The position numbers were made by a program, and so were the translations under genes. This document shows, piece after piece, positions 1 through 7,727 of a stretch of 13,185 nucleotides of DNA (position 1 is its first letter; the number at the start of each line of letters is the position of its first letter). Source of the stretch: Thalassiosira profunda (taxonomy: Eukaryota > Bacillariophyta > Thalassiosirophyceae > Thalassiosirales > Thalassiosiraceae). The notes below the pieces were generated by a model. The model made no database searches, was not told where the DNA came from, and saw only the letters and a list, made by a program, of their open reading frames with translations. The stretch lies in contig JALLAP010000444.1 in assembly GCA_036939355.1 (NCBI GenBank), forward strand, positions 1 to 13,185. The letters are read 5' to 3'.

Positions 1-490
1 TCTCCCCTATCCCCTTCCATCCCACCCCAACCAAACAACAAGAACATACCCACACACCCTGTCCAAGGACGTGGCACACCGAGTGCCATATGATGTACAC
101 AGAATCTTTCTCGCCGCTGCAAGCGCGAGAACCCAAACCGAGCGCCATCCCACCCGGGGGGACTGCCCCACCACCACCTTAATGCACTATCGTCAATAGC
201 GGTCGACGGAGGGGGAGGTTGTCCCTCCCTCCCGTCGCCGCAAAACGAACTTGCCCCTCCGGTGGTATGCCCGGCGCCCGGAACCGAAAATAGCCCACCC
301 GCACACGAACATATACGCATCGGGGACCTATGAAGATGCTAGCTTAAAAGCCCTAATTTAATGATACGAAAGGGTTGTAAACACAATCGACGAGTGCAAC
401 TGCTATTGGAATGGGAGGCAGGCAAGCTTTGTTCGGCTCCTCTGGTCGCTCGGTCCTCGACGCTGGAGGCTGACTGGGCTGGAGGCAGAT
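1..490. other. Gene-free 5' flank
   Basis: No open reading frame with recognisable protein features is present on either strand here, and no tRNA-like fold or tandem repeat was noticed by eye. The composition is mixed: C-rich stretches at the very start and GC-rich patches around 150-300, then more balanced sequence from about 340. It may hold the untranslated end of a gene lying to the left plus the distal promoter of the MYND gene starting at 727, but no specific signal supports either. Confidence 0.5.
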
Positions 491-498
491 TTGGTAGC

Positions 499-523
499 TA
501 AGTACTTACGTGGTCCTAAGTAC
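499..523. promoter_or_regulatory. TAAGTAC palindrome and inverted repeat
   Basis: Positions 499-508 read TAAGTACTTA, a perfect 10-bp palindrome. A further TAAGTAC at 517-523 is the exact inverse of GTACTTA at 502-508, separated by 8 nt that include TTACGT. Three copies of the same half-site therefore lie within 25 bp, about 205 bp upstream of the MYND gene ATG at 727. This layout suits binding of a dimeric transcription factor, and the TACGT core recurs at the other gene heads in the window. Function is inferred only. Confidence 0.35.
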
Positions 524-695
524 AGCACGCGCCACCGCGCCAATCGCATGCACCAAGCACAAGCACAAGAGCTTCGCCTGCTACCTCCTCCGCCACGCCT
601 GCCAACAACACTGACCGCCTATCATCCTCTCCTCGTCGTCGGTCGTATCCTGCCCTTCGGCCGCTCCAGCAGCCGGGCGGCGCCGCCACCAAATT

Positions 696-709
696 GAATT
701 GCAATCGAG
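696..709 (+). promoter_or_regulatory. Conserved leader element, MYND copy 1
   Basis: GAATTGCAATCGAG lies 17 nt before the ATG of the MYND gene at 727. The paralogue at 6720 carries GAATTGCAATTCGAG at 6688-6702, also 17 nt before its ATG, while sequence further upstream of the two genes is not obviously alike. Conservation of both sequence and spacing suggests either a retained core promoter/5'-leader element or simply the outer edge of the duplicated segment. Confidence 0.4.
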
Positions 710-726
710 ACGCAGACGTACAAGAT

Positions 727-1716
727 ATGAGCACCGCCGAGACCGAGATTCCCCACATATGCGCCGCCTGCGGCAAGGCCGGCGACGGCCTCAAGAAGTG
801 CACCTCGTGCCAGCAGGTGAAGTATTGCGGGAGGGACTGCCAGGCTTCCCATTGGAAGGCGCACAAGCGGGCGTGCAAGAAAAGGGCGGCGGAGCTGCAC
901 GAAGAGGCGCTGTTTCGGCAGCCGCCTCCCCGGGACGATTGTCCGATTTGCTTCCTAATGTTGCCCGCAGATGTGAACTACGTGCATTATCAAGCTTGTT
1001 GTGGCCAGGTCGTCTGCGACGGCTGCATAGTTACGGCAAATATCGTGGAAAAGTTGAGCTGTTGTCCGTTCTGCAGAAAGGAGCGACCACGGGGCTTGGC
1101 CGCTACAAAAAAATACCTGGTCGAAAACTTCAATCAACGTGTGGAAGCAAATGATGCAGGTGCAATGAATGCACTGGGATCGTGCTACATGGATGGACGG
1201 GAATGCGTGGCGAGAGACCCTGAGAAGGCACGTGAGCTCTGGGAAAGGGCAGGAAAGCTGGGAAATGCTGGGGCGTACACCTCACTCGCCACAATGTACT
1301 TGGATGGCGATGGCGTCGAACGAGATATGAAGAAAGTCAAACATTACTGCGAGCTTGCTGCGATGGGAGGGGAGGTCGGTGCTAGGTACAACCTTGGCCT
1401 CCTGGAAATTCAGTCCAACAACCCCTCCAGGGCAGTAAAGCACTTTGCAATTGCGGCCAAGGGTGGGCATGAGCAAGCTATGAAGGATGTAACAAAGATG
1501 AAACAACTCATAAGCAAGGAAGAGTATGAGGGAACACTTCGAGCATTCGTGAATATTGCAAAGGAGATGAAGAGCGAGCAGAGGGATAAAGCCAATGAAT
1601 TGGCGACAGTTATCGAGGGCGATCGTCCTGAGAGTGCAGATAGCGAAACACTGGAAAGAGTAACTCGGTGGATGAGAACTAATGGGCATCTCGGTCAGAG
1701 AGAAAGATATTGCTGA
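727..1716 (+). CDS. MYND zinc finger / RING-like / Sel1-repeat protein (copy 1)
   Basis: Predicted 329-residue intracellular protein, probably a protein-binding scaffold. A MYND zinc finger occupies residues 12-50 with all eight ligands visible (C12, C15, C25, C28, C34, C38, H46, C50). A second cysteine module at 72-116 has RING-like spacing: CPIC at 72-75, CCG at 91-93, C97, C100 and CPFC at 113-116. It lacks the usual RING histidine, so ubiquitin-ligase activity is uncertain. Three Sel1-type (TPR-like) repeats follow at about 143-250, then a helical, charged tail containing EMKSEQRDKA (280-289). No signal peptide or membrane segment is seen. The ATG at 727 was chosen because the paralogue at 6720 starts at the equivalent residue; the frame stays open upstream only to a TTG at 694. 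It converges with the F-box-like gene, with 64 bp between the stop codons. Domain calls are firm; cellular role unknown. Confidence 0.88.
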   Translation: MSTAETEIPHICAACGKAGDGLKKCTSCQQVKYCGRDCQASHWKAHKRACKKRAAELHEEALFRQPPPRDDCPICFLMLPADVNYVHYQACCGQVVCDGCIVTANIVEKLSCCPFCRKERPRGLAATKKYLVENFNQRVEANDAGAMNALGSCYMDGRECVARDPEKARELWERAGKLGNAGAYTSLATMYLDGDGVERDMKKVKHYCELAAMGGEVGARYNLGLLEIQSNNPSRAVKHFAIAAKGGHEQAMKDVTKMKQLISKEEYEGTLRAFVNIAKEMKSEQRDKANELATVIEGDRPESADSETLERVTRWMRTNGHLGQRERYC

Positions 1717-1780
1717 TGCGATCTTCAGAAACTAAATACCACACCTTTACTTGCTCTGTGCGTGTCTCAACCTCTCATTC

Positions 1781-3016
1781 TCAATATTTTCTGCTTCCAA
1801 TTTCCCGCAGCCTCCCTATCTCGTCATTTTGCGCAGCGTTCTCCGCCAGAAGTTCGCGCAAGGCTCGGTCTTTGCACCCTGTACAAGTAATTGTACCGCT
1901 GCGGCACGCAAATATCATACACTTCGTGCAATACTCTGCCGTGCATTCGGAGCTGGCGCAATCTTCGACCGGATTCTCAGATCTCGAGCGGCAGGGCTCG
2001 CATTGCTTGATACCACAGCGAATGCATTTCCAGAGCCCGTCGCACTCATCGCACAAAATAAGTCTGCAGTCTCTGCAAATCATGACATCTCCATTGTCGG
2101 CGCAGCCAGGGCATATATCTGCCACATCCGTGCCCGAGCGACGTTGGAGGTGGGCCAGCAGTTGAATCGGGTCGTCATCAAAGCCAAAATAGAAGGAGCT
2201 CGATGATTGGCTGGCCAAACAGCCATGATTCTGAAGGAAACGCTTCTCCATTTCTGGCATTCTATCGCCCTCATTCCACCAATGCATGGGCATCTGTAGA
2301 CGGGCGAGTGAATTTCCCTCCGTCCGGAGAATCTCCTCGATTATGGGATACACGGCCTCTTTTGCTAGCTGGGCGTCGTCAAATATCTTCGGCTTCTCCA
2401 ATTGCCGGCAGAGTCCCATATCAATCTTTTCTATCATGATGGATTGGCGCAACGGCCCGAGTCCGTGTCCAACAAGGCCGAAACAATTCGTGAGGTTCAA
2501 TCGCCGTAGCTTGTTTGGGGCATCAATGCAAAGCAACACGGCCCCGATATCGTCGTCGGACAGCCTTGCCGCCAGATTTCCAATATCAGCAAAATCGAGG
2601 ATGCTCCATTGGTCATCGTCGTAGTATTCTTTCAGTTGCTCCCAAATGCCGTCTTTGAACGTAGGAACGCCGGTATGCCCCCGCTCGTCCTTGATTTCCC
2701 TCTTCTCCCTGTCATAGCCATCGCTGCTGGCCTCGAGCCAGAGGCTGCTAATAAAATCCCCCGATGGGTCTTCTTCGGGAGCCACCGACGACGCGACGAT
2801 GGCTTTGCCGGCAGGGCTGGGCACGCCCCTCCCCCCGAGCTCCCGCCACGACGGAGAGGGAGCCATCAGGGCCACCGCCAACAGCGCCCGCGACGTTTTG
2901 GGAAGAAACTCCGCCACGGCCACCAGAGTGTCCGCCGTCAGGTCGTTGATATCGACGGGTGCATTTGCGGTCCTGCGGCGTTTGCTGGTGCTGTCGCACT
3001 CGTCTCGCGTCGCCAT
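1781..3016 (-). CDS. F-box-like protein with Cys-rich C-terminal zinc-binding region
   Basis: Predicted 411-residue protein. A basic patch (KRRR, about residues 12-15) precedes an F-box-like segment at about 21-52 (LTADTLVAVAEFLP, then SRALLAVAL), resembling the Skp1-binding helices of F-box proteins. The middle holds a leucine-rich-repeat-like stretch (LRRLNLTNCFGL) and a tryptophan- and acid-rich region. The C-terminal part, residues 302-381, carries 17 cysteines, many as CxxC pairs, suggesting several structural zinc sites of no named class that I recognise. The protein ends in a short charged helix. The start at 3016 has a strong context (AAGATGG); an in-frame ATG at 3022 would add two residues but has a weaker context. 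If the F-box is genuine the protein could be a substrate adaptor in an SCF ubiquitin ligase, which is inference. It is divergent from LRR_5 gene 1 and convergent with the MYND gene. Confidence 0.78.
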   Translation of the reverse strand: MATRDECDSTSKRRRTANAPVDINDLTADTLVAVAEFLPKTSRALLAVALMAPSPSWRELGGRGVPSPAGKAIVASSVAPEEDPSGDFISSLWLEASSDGYDREKREIKDERGHTGVPTFKDGIWEQLKEYYDDDQWSILDFADIGNLAARLSDDDIGAVLLCIDAPNKLRRLNLTNCFGLVGHGLGPLRQSIMIEKIDMGLCRQLEKPKIFDDAQLAKEAVYPIIEEILRTEGNSLARLQMPMHWWNEGDRMPEMEKRFLQNHGCLASQSSSSFYFGFDDDPIQLLAHLQRRSGTDVADICPGCADNGDVMICRDCRLILCDECDGLWKCIRCGIKQCEPCRSRSENPVEDCASSECTAEYCTKCMIFACRSGTITCTGCKDRALRELLAENAAQNDEIGRLREIGSRKY

Positions 3017-3498
3017 CTTCATGTGATGATGTAGGTATGTGAGATGTGCATGTGATGTGCTGCAACTTTTGGGCTGTCGCACAACCGCATCCACAGGGCC
3101 ACGATGCTCTCGGGCTACGACACCCAACGGGCCACGAGCGTTGTTGCGTCTCCCAGGCGCGTGCCAGTGCCGCCGACGGCCGAGTTGAGGAGGCGCTGGG
3201 AGGGCGCGGGACAGGGAGCGCGGAGGCGGAGCTCGGGGGGAGCTCTGGGGGAAAAGAGGGAGGAGGCAGAGATTATACTACGTACAATAGATACGTACCT
3301 CCTCCTCAGATCCCCCCTCCCCCCTCCCCCTCCCTCCCCGCCCTCTCCGCTCCCTAACCCTCCTCCTGCTCGCGATACGAGTTCCCAGCACTCTCGCCCC
3401 TCTCTGGCTGGACTAGGGCGGCGGAAGGCCCAAGCTGTGTCTGGCGGTGACGGTGGAAAGGCCACAAAACACGTGCGGGATTCGCTGCACATCAGAGG
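3017..3498. promoter_or_regulatory. Divergent intergenic region with TACGTA pair and R/Y tracts
   Basis: This 482-bp spacer separates the starts of the F-box-like gene and LRR_5 gene 1, so it should hold both promoters. Near its centre two TACGTA hexamers at about 3279-3284 and 3292-3297 are flanked by a purine-rich stretch (about 3188-3272) and a pyrimidine-rich stretch (about 3298-3376). GGAGGAGG at 3259-3266 and CCTCCTCC at 3298-3305 form 8-bp inverted arms around the pair. No protein features were recognised in the frames crossing it. Confidence 0.45.
3298..3376. repeat. Pyrimidine-rich low-complexity tract
   Basis: About 80 bp dominated by C and T in CCT and CCCTCC steps, directly beside the TACGTA pair. 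It is preceded on the other side by a purine-rich stretch. Such tracts are prone to slippage and non-B DNA and can act as nucleosome-excluding promoter sequence. It lies 120-200 bp upstream of the LRR_5 start at 3499. Confidence 0.6.
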
Positions 3499-4828
3499 AT
3501 GGAGGAGTGGGACGAATACGACGGCGGCGCGGTGCAGGATTGGCACCGGAATGCCAGCCGGATCCGGGTGGCGTCGGGCGTGACAGTGATTCCAGAAATG
3601 GCATTTTTTGGCTCTCGCCATTTGAGGGAGGTTGATCTGAGCAACGTCAGCACCATTGCGAATGATGCATTCAGGAGTTGCCGCTCTCTGGAGCACATTA
3701 TTTGGCCTGCTGCCGCTCCAGTCGAGATCGGCGAGAGAGCATTTGCGTTTTGCAAGGAGTTGAAGGAGATCGATCTCGGCAACGAAGATCGGAAATGAGG
3801 CATTCTACAGTTGTGAAGCGCTGGAGCGCGTAGCCATTCCATCATCTGTTGCTGAAATGGAGGGTGGTGCATTTATGCTGTGCAAGAGTTTGGCGGAAGT
3901 GGAGCTCGCTGAGGGGATCCAGCGCATTGAAAAGATGGCATTCCAAAGTTGCAAAGCTTTGGGTCGGATAAACATTCCCGCATCCGTCACCGACATTGAA
4001 GAAGGTGCCTTCAATTTTTGCACCAGATTGACAGAAGTGACATTGAACGAGGGGGTACAGAGTATCGGACGGAGTGCATTCTCACATTGTCTGTCGCTAG
4101 CTGGCATCAGCATCCCCTCGACTACGGTGACAGTTGGAAGTGATGCATTTGTTGATTGCCGCCAGTTGGCGTCAGTAAAGCTTCGGGAGGGGCTGCAGAC
4201 GATTGGGCCACGAGCATTCTGGGATTGCCGTTCATTAGAGCGCATCACAATCCCCTCCTCCGTCGCATTTGTTAATCCACAGGCATTTGGTGGCTGCTCC
4301 AGCCTTTCAGAGGTGACTCTGCGCGAGGGAGTCCATGAAATTGGAGGTGATGCTTTCACCGCCTGCACCGCTTTGCAACATATCAGTGTTCCTCCCGTGG
4401 CCTTCGTGATTGACATCGAACGTTCCAGCTGCCAGTTGTTGAGGAACACTATGCCCAAACCTGATGGGAGAAGGAGGAAGCTGGTCGTCTCGAAGTGGAT
4501 GCAGTACAGAAACCCGAGCCAGCTCGCACAGGCAGATGCAAAGGTGAACGAAATCCTAGCTCGCCATCACCAGACAGAGAGACAGAAAATCGCATTGATC
4601 CGCGAATGGTTCGCCTACTACAATCTACTTGATGTGACGACGATGCTCGAGCTGGCCATTTGGAGATGCAACAACGGCAATGAGCCGGGTGGTAGAACCA
4701 GACAGGCAGTCCGTCAAACCAGACATGCAGTCCGTCAAAACTGCGGCAGTGACATGAATGTCATTATTCCGGGCGTCTTGGAATATTTGGAGCCAGAAGG
4801 GACCTCCGGAGAGAGCGCTGCAGCGTAA
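3499..4828 (+). pseudogene. BspA-like LRR_5 protein gene 1, frameshifted
   Basis: The reading frame begins at 3499 (MEEWDEYDGG) and runs 99 codons to a stop at 3796-3798. The homologous protein then continues one frame over from 3785 (KIGNEAFYSC) to the stop at 4826-4828. Against the intact copy at 7728-9011, whose DNA reads CTCAGCAATGTGACAAAGAT, this copy reads CTCGGCAACGAAGAT: five nucleotides are missing around 3784. Without the lesion the product would have twelve AFxxC-type LRR_5 repeats and the family's C-terminal helical region (KWMQY, then ALIREWFAYY and VTTMLELAIW), with no signal peptide. No other stop or frame break was seen, so the damage is either very recent or an assembly error. 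An internal ATG at 3857 could still yield a 323-residue product keeping the last eight repeats and tail. It is divergent from the F-box-like gene and convergent with the RRM gene (147 bp apart). Confidence 0.75.
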
Positions 4829-4948
4829 GTGGCAGCGAGATCGAAAGTGACAGCGACGATGGCTAGCAGTAGGGCATTGTCTTAGACAAGAGCGAGCCGA
4901 GCTTGCACGATTACTCTCACAATCAATGCTCTGCACCTTTTAGAGATG

Positions 4949-5659
4949 TTTTGCATTCTTCCCCTGATGACTCCTTCATTTCTTCCCCCGCTTCATCTTG
5001 GTCACGCGGCGATTTAGCACCTTGGACACCTTCAGCCGCAATTCCTTGTGCTCCCTCTCCTCCCCGCCCTTCGCCCCCTTCTTCTTCGTCTTTTTGCTCG
5101 CGGTCCCCGGCTCCTCCACCTCCTTCCACACGGCCCCGTTCAGCTTCAGCGCCAACTTTGCTCCGGCGTCGCCCCCGAACGTCAGGAATCCCGTGCCCTT
5201 GCACCGCTTGCTGTCGTCAAACTTGAGGAGCTTGCAGTGCACCATGTCGTGCTCCTCGCCCCATTCCCCTCCACCGTCGCCGCCGACATCTGCCTCGAAT
5301 TTCTCCCGCATGCCCTCCTCGAAATAGCGCTTGACCAGTCCCTCGTCGCAGTCGAACGGCAATCCGGACACGAAGACCTTGCGTTCGGGCGGGTCGTGCA
5401 ACCCCCGCAGCTTCTTGGCGATCTGGTTGCACCCTTTCTGCGTCTTCTTTTGGGGACAGTCGTAGATCCAGTGCGGAGTGAAGCCGTCCAGTTTGTTGTT
5501 GCAGGCCATGCAGACGTAGTCGGGCGGGACGGGCTTCGAGCGCTTCGTCTTTTTGGACGGCGGATTGTGATATTTGCGTTTGGGTCCGTCGTCGGCTGGT
5601 TCCTCTTCGTTGTCATCCGAGTGCTCCTCTGCCTCCGGCGCCTCCGGTTCCTGAGGCTC
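4949..5659 (-). repeat. Duplicated RRM block, copy A (inverted relative to copy B)
   Basis: The 3' 60% of the RRM gene plus 27 bp beyond its stop codon recurs on the opposite strand at 9311-10021. Both blocks span 711 bp by my alignment, with small compensating indels. Protein identity across the knuckle and RRM is near complete, and the post-stop flank is also alike (…AGTCATC…GAATGCAAAA), showing a DNA-level duplication rather than independent conservation. Confidence 0.8.
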
Positions 5660-6199
5660 GTTCTCCCGATCCTCCCCGGCAATCGCCACGTCTCCTTCCC
5701 CATCACCCCCCGCATCATCCCCGCCGGCGTCGGCCGAGGCACTGTACAGCGCCTCCTCCTCAATTCGCTCCCGTTTTTCCCTCCGCCTTATTTCCATCTC
5801 CTCCTCCTTCGTCGCAATCGGCGGCAACCCATGCTTGACCCGCCGGAGCATCCGCCGGATCTGAATTTTGCTGTAGGGAATGCCGTCGGCGTCGACCTTG
5901 GGGAGCCGTTCGAGGAGCCCCGCCTTGTCGGCCGCTTTGGCCGCCTTTTTGGCCGCGCGGGCGGCGCGGCGGGCGGCCTTGTCGTCGGCCGAGGAAGGGG
6001 GCTCGTTCGATGGCGGCGGGGGCTCGGTCGACGCCGCTGCGTCTGCATCGTCAGAGTCGCGACGGCGCTTCTTGCTCTTCTTCTCCTTCTTGGATTTTTT
6101 CGCCCTCTTCTCGGGCCGCCGCTCGTCGGCAACGTCGGCATCGGGCGGGGCATTCGCCGCCGCGGAGGCGTCGGAGGTGGAGTCCTTCATCGCTGCCAT
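4976..6199 (-). CDS. RRM protein with CCHC-like zinc knuckle and charged N-terminal region (copy 1)
   Basis: Predicted 407-residue RNA-binding protein, probably nuclear or nucleolar. Residues about 29-47 are a dense Lys/Arg cluster typical of nuclear localisation signals, followed by Ala/Lys-rich, helical and acidic low-complexity stretches to about 205. A zinc-knuckle-like motif CxxC-x9-H-x4-C uses C230, C233, H243 and C248. One RRM follows, with RNP2 KVFVSGLPFD (274-283) and RNP1-like KGTGFLTF (334-341). The tail is very basic (…KMKRGKK). The ATG at 6199 (MAAMKD) was chosen for its strong context (AAGATGG) and because the open frame further upstream runs antisense through the MYND gene and its promoter. 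Ribosome biogenesis or RNA processing is a plausible role by family resemblance only. Its 3' 711 bp is repeated in inverted orientation at 9311-10021. Confidence 0.85.
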   Translation of the reverse strand: MAAMKDSTSDASAAANAPPDADVADERRPEKRAKKSKKEKKSKKRRRDSDDADAAASTEPPPPSNEPPSSADDKAARRAARAAKKAAKAADKAGLLERLPKVDADGIPYSKIQIRRMLRRVKHGLPPIATKEEEMEIRRREKRERIEEEALYSASADAGGDDAGGDGEGDVAIAGEDRENEPQEPEAPEAEEHSDDNEEEPADDGPKRKYHNPPSKKTKRSKPVPPDYVCMACNNKLDGFTPHWIYDCPQKKTQKGCNQIAKKLRGLHDPPERKVFVSGLPFDCDEGLVKRYFEEGMREKFEADVGGDGGGEWGEEHDMVHCKLLKFDDSKRCKGTGFLTFGGDAGAKLALKLNGAVWKEVEEPGTASKKTKKKGAKGGEEREHKELRLKVSKVLNRRVTKMKRGKK

Positions 6200-6719
6200 C
6201 TTGCCGTCAAGTGTGGGTGGCACTTGATTGTTTCTTTTTGCAGAACTGGAAATGGCGACTTTTGGTGGACAGGAGCTACGCAATAAAGGTACGTAGGAAC
6301 TCATACTAAAGTTCCCGCCAAAAAAGGCAAGTCTGGCGAGCGAGCTAGCTCGAGAGGAGAGCGGGGGGCGGGGGGGCGCGCGAGCCGGCCGCCAACACAA
6401 CGCGACGCCCTCGCCCGATTGTAAGTGCGGAGCGGCCAGCCACGGGAGGCTACTTGTGCGAGGCGTCGGAGCGGTCGAGGCCGTTGACGGATCGGGGGCA
6501 AAGTGCAGCGCAGCTGGAGGCCGGGGGCGGGCACTTTTCGTGCAAAGTTCCGGATCGAAATCTTTGATGGGCCCCGTGACCGTGAGCGGGGCGAGTTGCA
6601 AATCGAGCGACGTTAGACGAGGGATAGGAGGCCGTCGCCAACAGTCGCGCGGGTCGGTCGGTATCAACGAGTGAGGGCGGGGCAATCGAATTGCAATTCG
6701 AGGCACAGACACGCAAGAG
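6200..6719. promoter_or_regulatory. Divergent intergenic region between RRM copy 1 and MYND copy 2
   Basis: This 520-bp spacer separates the two starts. On the RRM side, about 90 bp from its ATG, lies GGTACGTAGG (6288-6297), a TACGTA core like those at other gene heads. The middle (about 6355-6400) is a G-rich, GC-dense stretch. Close to the MYND start is a perfect palindrome (6687-6700). No convincing separate gene was found; frames crossing it lack recognisable protein features. Confidence 0.45.
6687..6700. promoter_or_regulatory. Perfect 14-bp palindrome upstream of MYND copy 2
   Basis: CGAATTGCAATTCG reads the same on both strands. It ends 19 nt before the ATG at 6720, and the matching element before MYND copy 1 (696-709) keeps the GAATTGCAAT core but only part of the symmetry. 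It could be a factor-binding site, a core promoter element or part of the 5' leader. Confidence 0.45.
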
Positions 6720-7664
6720 ATGAGCTCATCTGACGAGATACCCCACGTGTGCGCCGCCTGCGGCACGGCCAAGGAGGGCCTCAAGAAGTGCGTCGCCTGC
6801 AAAACGGTCCACTATTGCAACCGGGAGTGTCAAATTGCTCATCGCCCCGCCCACAAGCGGGCCTGCAAGAAGAGAGCCGCCGAGCTGTTCGAGGAGGCGC
6901 TGTTCGCGCCGCCTCCGCCGAGGGAGGAATGCCCAATTTGTTTCTTGCCCCTTCCGTTTGGCGACCGGTATGCCATGTATTGGGCGTGTTGTGGCAAGCT
7001 GGTCTGTCTCGGATGCTGCCATGCAGAAACGTGGGGCAGAGCCATGGAGGGTAATTCGACCGCTCCACCATGCCCTTTTTGCAGAAGTCCCCCAGAGTCA
7101 AGCGACACCGACACACTCGATCGGCTGAAGAAACGTGTGAAGGCCGACGACGCGGAGGCATACCACCGACTTGGCCAACATCATTTTAGTGGAGCCTTTG
7201 GGCTCCAACAGGACGCAAATAAGGCGATGGATCTCTGGTTGAAGGGAATCGAACTAGGGTCGGCGAGATGCCAATACCACGTAGGGATAGCATTTTCTCG
7301 CGGCGGCGATGGGATCGAGAAAAATTTGGACAAAGCAAAGTATCATTTGGAGCGCGCTGCTAGGGCGGGAGATGTCGATGCAAGGTACAGGTTGGGGATT
7401 ATGGAAGGTGGAATGGGAAATGTACAGAGGTCGTTGAAGCACGTGACAATCGCGGCAAAGGCCGGCCACGATGATGCCGTGAAAGGTATTTGGGAAGCTT
7501 ACAGCCAAGGTTTGGTCACCAAAGAAGAGTTTGCGGTGGCGTTGCGCGCCCACAAGGATGCGCAAGACGAGATGAAGAGCGAGCAGAGGGATAAGGCCGC
7601 AGCAATCCTCGTGTCTCGCGCATTCAGGGACTACTGCAATATAACACGCACCACTAGCTCGTGA
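6720..7664 (+). CDS. MYND zinc finger / RING-like / Sel1-repeat protein (copy 2)
   Basis: Predicted 314-residue paralogue of the protein at 727. The MYND finger is complete (C11, C14, C24, C27, C33, C37, H45, C49). The RING-like module uses C71/C74, C90/C91, C96/C99 and C118/C121, with a longer loop before the last pair than in copy 1. Sel1-type repeats fill about 140-250, and the tail repeats the motif EMKSEQRDKA (284-293) exactly, after which the two proteins diverge completely. No targeting signal is seen. The ATG follows the conserved leader element by 17 nt, supporting this start. A protein-interaction scaffold, possibly in chromatin or ubiquitin-related complexes, is the family-level expectation; substrate and partners cannot be read from sequence. 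It converges with LRR_5 gene 2 (63 bp between stops). Confidence 0.9.
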   Translation: MSSSDEIPHVCAACGTAKEGLKKCVACKTVHYCNRECQIAHRPAHKRACKKRAAELFEEALFAPPPPREECPICFLPLPFGDRYAMYWACCGKLVCLGCCHAETWGRAMEGNSTAPPCPFCRSPPESSDTDTLDRLKKRVKADDAEAYHRLGQHHFSGAFGLQQDANKAMDLWLKGIELGSARCQYHVGIAFSRGGDGIEKNLDKAKYHLERAARAGDVDARYRLGIMEGGMGNVQRSLKHVTIAAKAGHDDAVKGIWEAYSQGLVTKEEFAVALRAHKDAQDEMKSEQRDKAAAILVSRAFRDYCNITRTTSS

Positions 7665-7727
7665 TATAATATTTGTCAGCTACGGGGCTTTTACTCCTTG
7701 CTTTTCTAGTTCTTGTGCCGTCGAATT

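Noticed and set aside
3017..3127. Upstream extension of the F-box-like protein
   Set aside because: The extra residues show no conserved features and the ATG at 3016 has the stronger initiation context.
3351..3361. CCCTAACCCT telomere-like sequence
   Set aside because: Barely more than one repeat unit inside a pyrimidine-rich tract; no array and no other sign of a chromosome end.
3780..3860. An intron explaining the frame change in LRR_5 gene 1
   Set aside because: Homology to the paralogues continues without a gap on both sides of the change except for five missing bases, and no GT-AG pair fits.
5048..6286. Long open frame on the + strand opposite RRM copy 1
   Set aside because: It is antisense to a gene with clear RRM and zinc-knuckle motifs. 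Its leucine/arginine-rich product is the expected by-product of high-GC coding sequence and shows no domain.
6200..6802. N-terminal extension of RRM copy 1 by about 200 codons
   Set aside because: The frame is open, but it runs antisense through the MYND gene start and the promoter region, looks non-coding, and a strong-context ATG exists at 6199.
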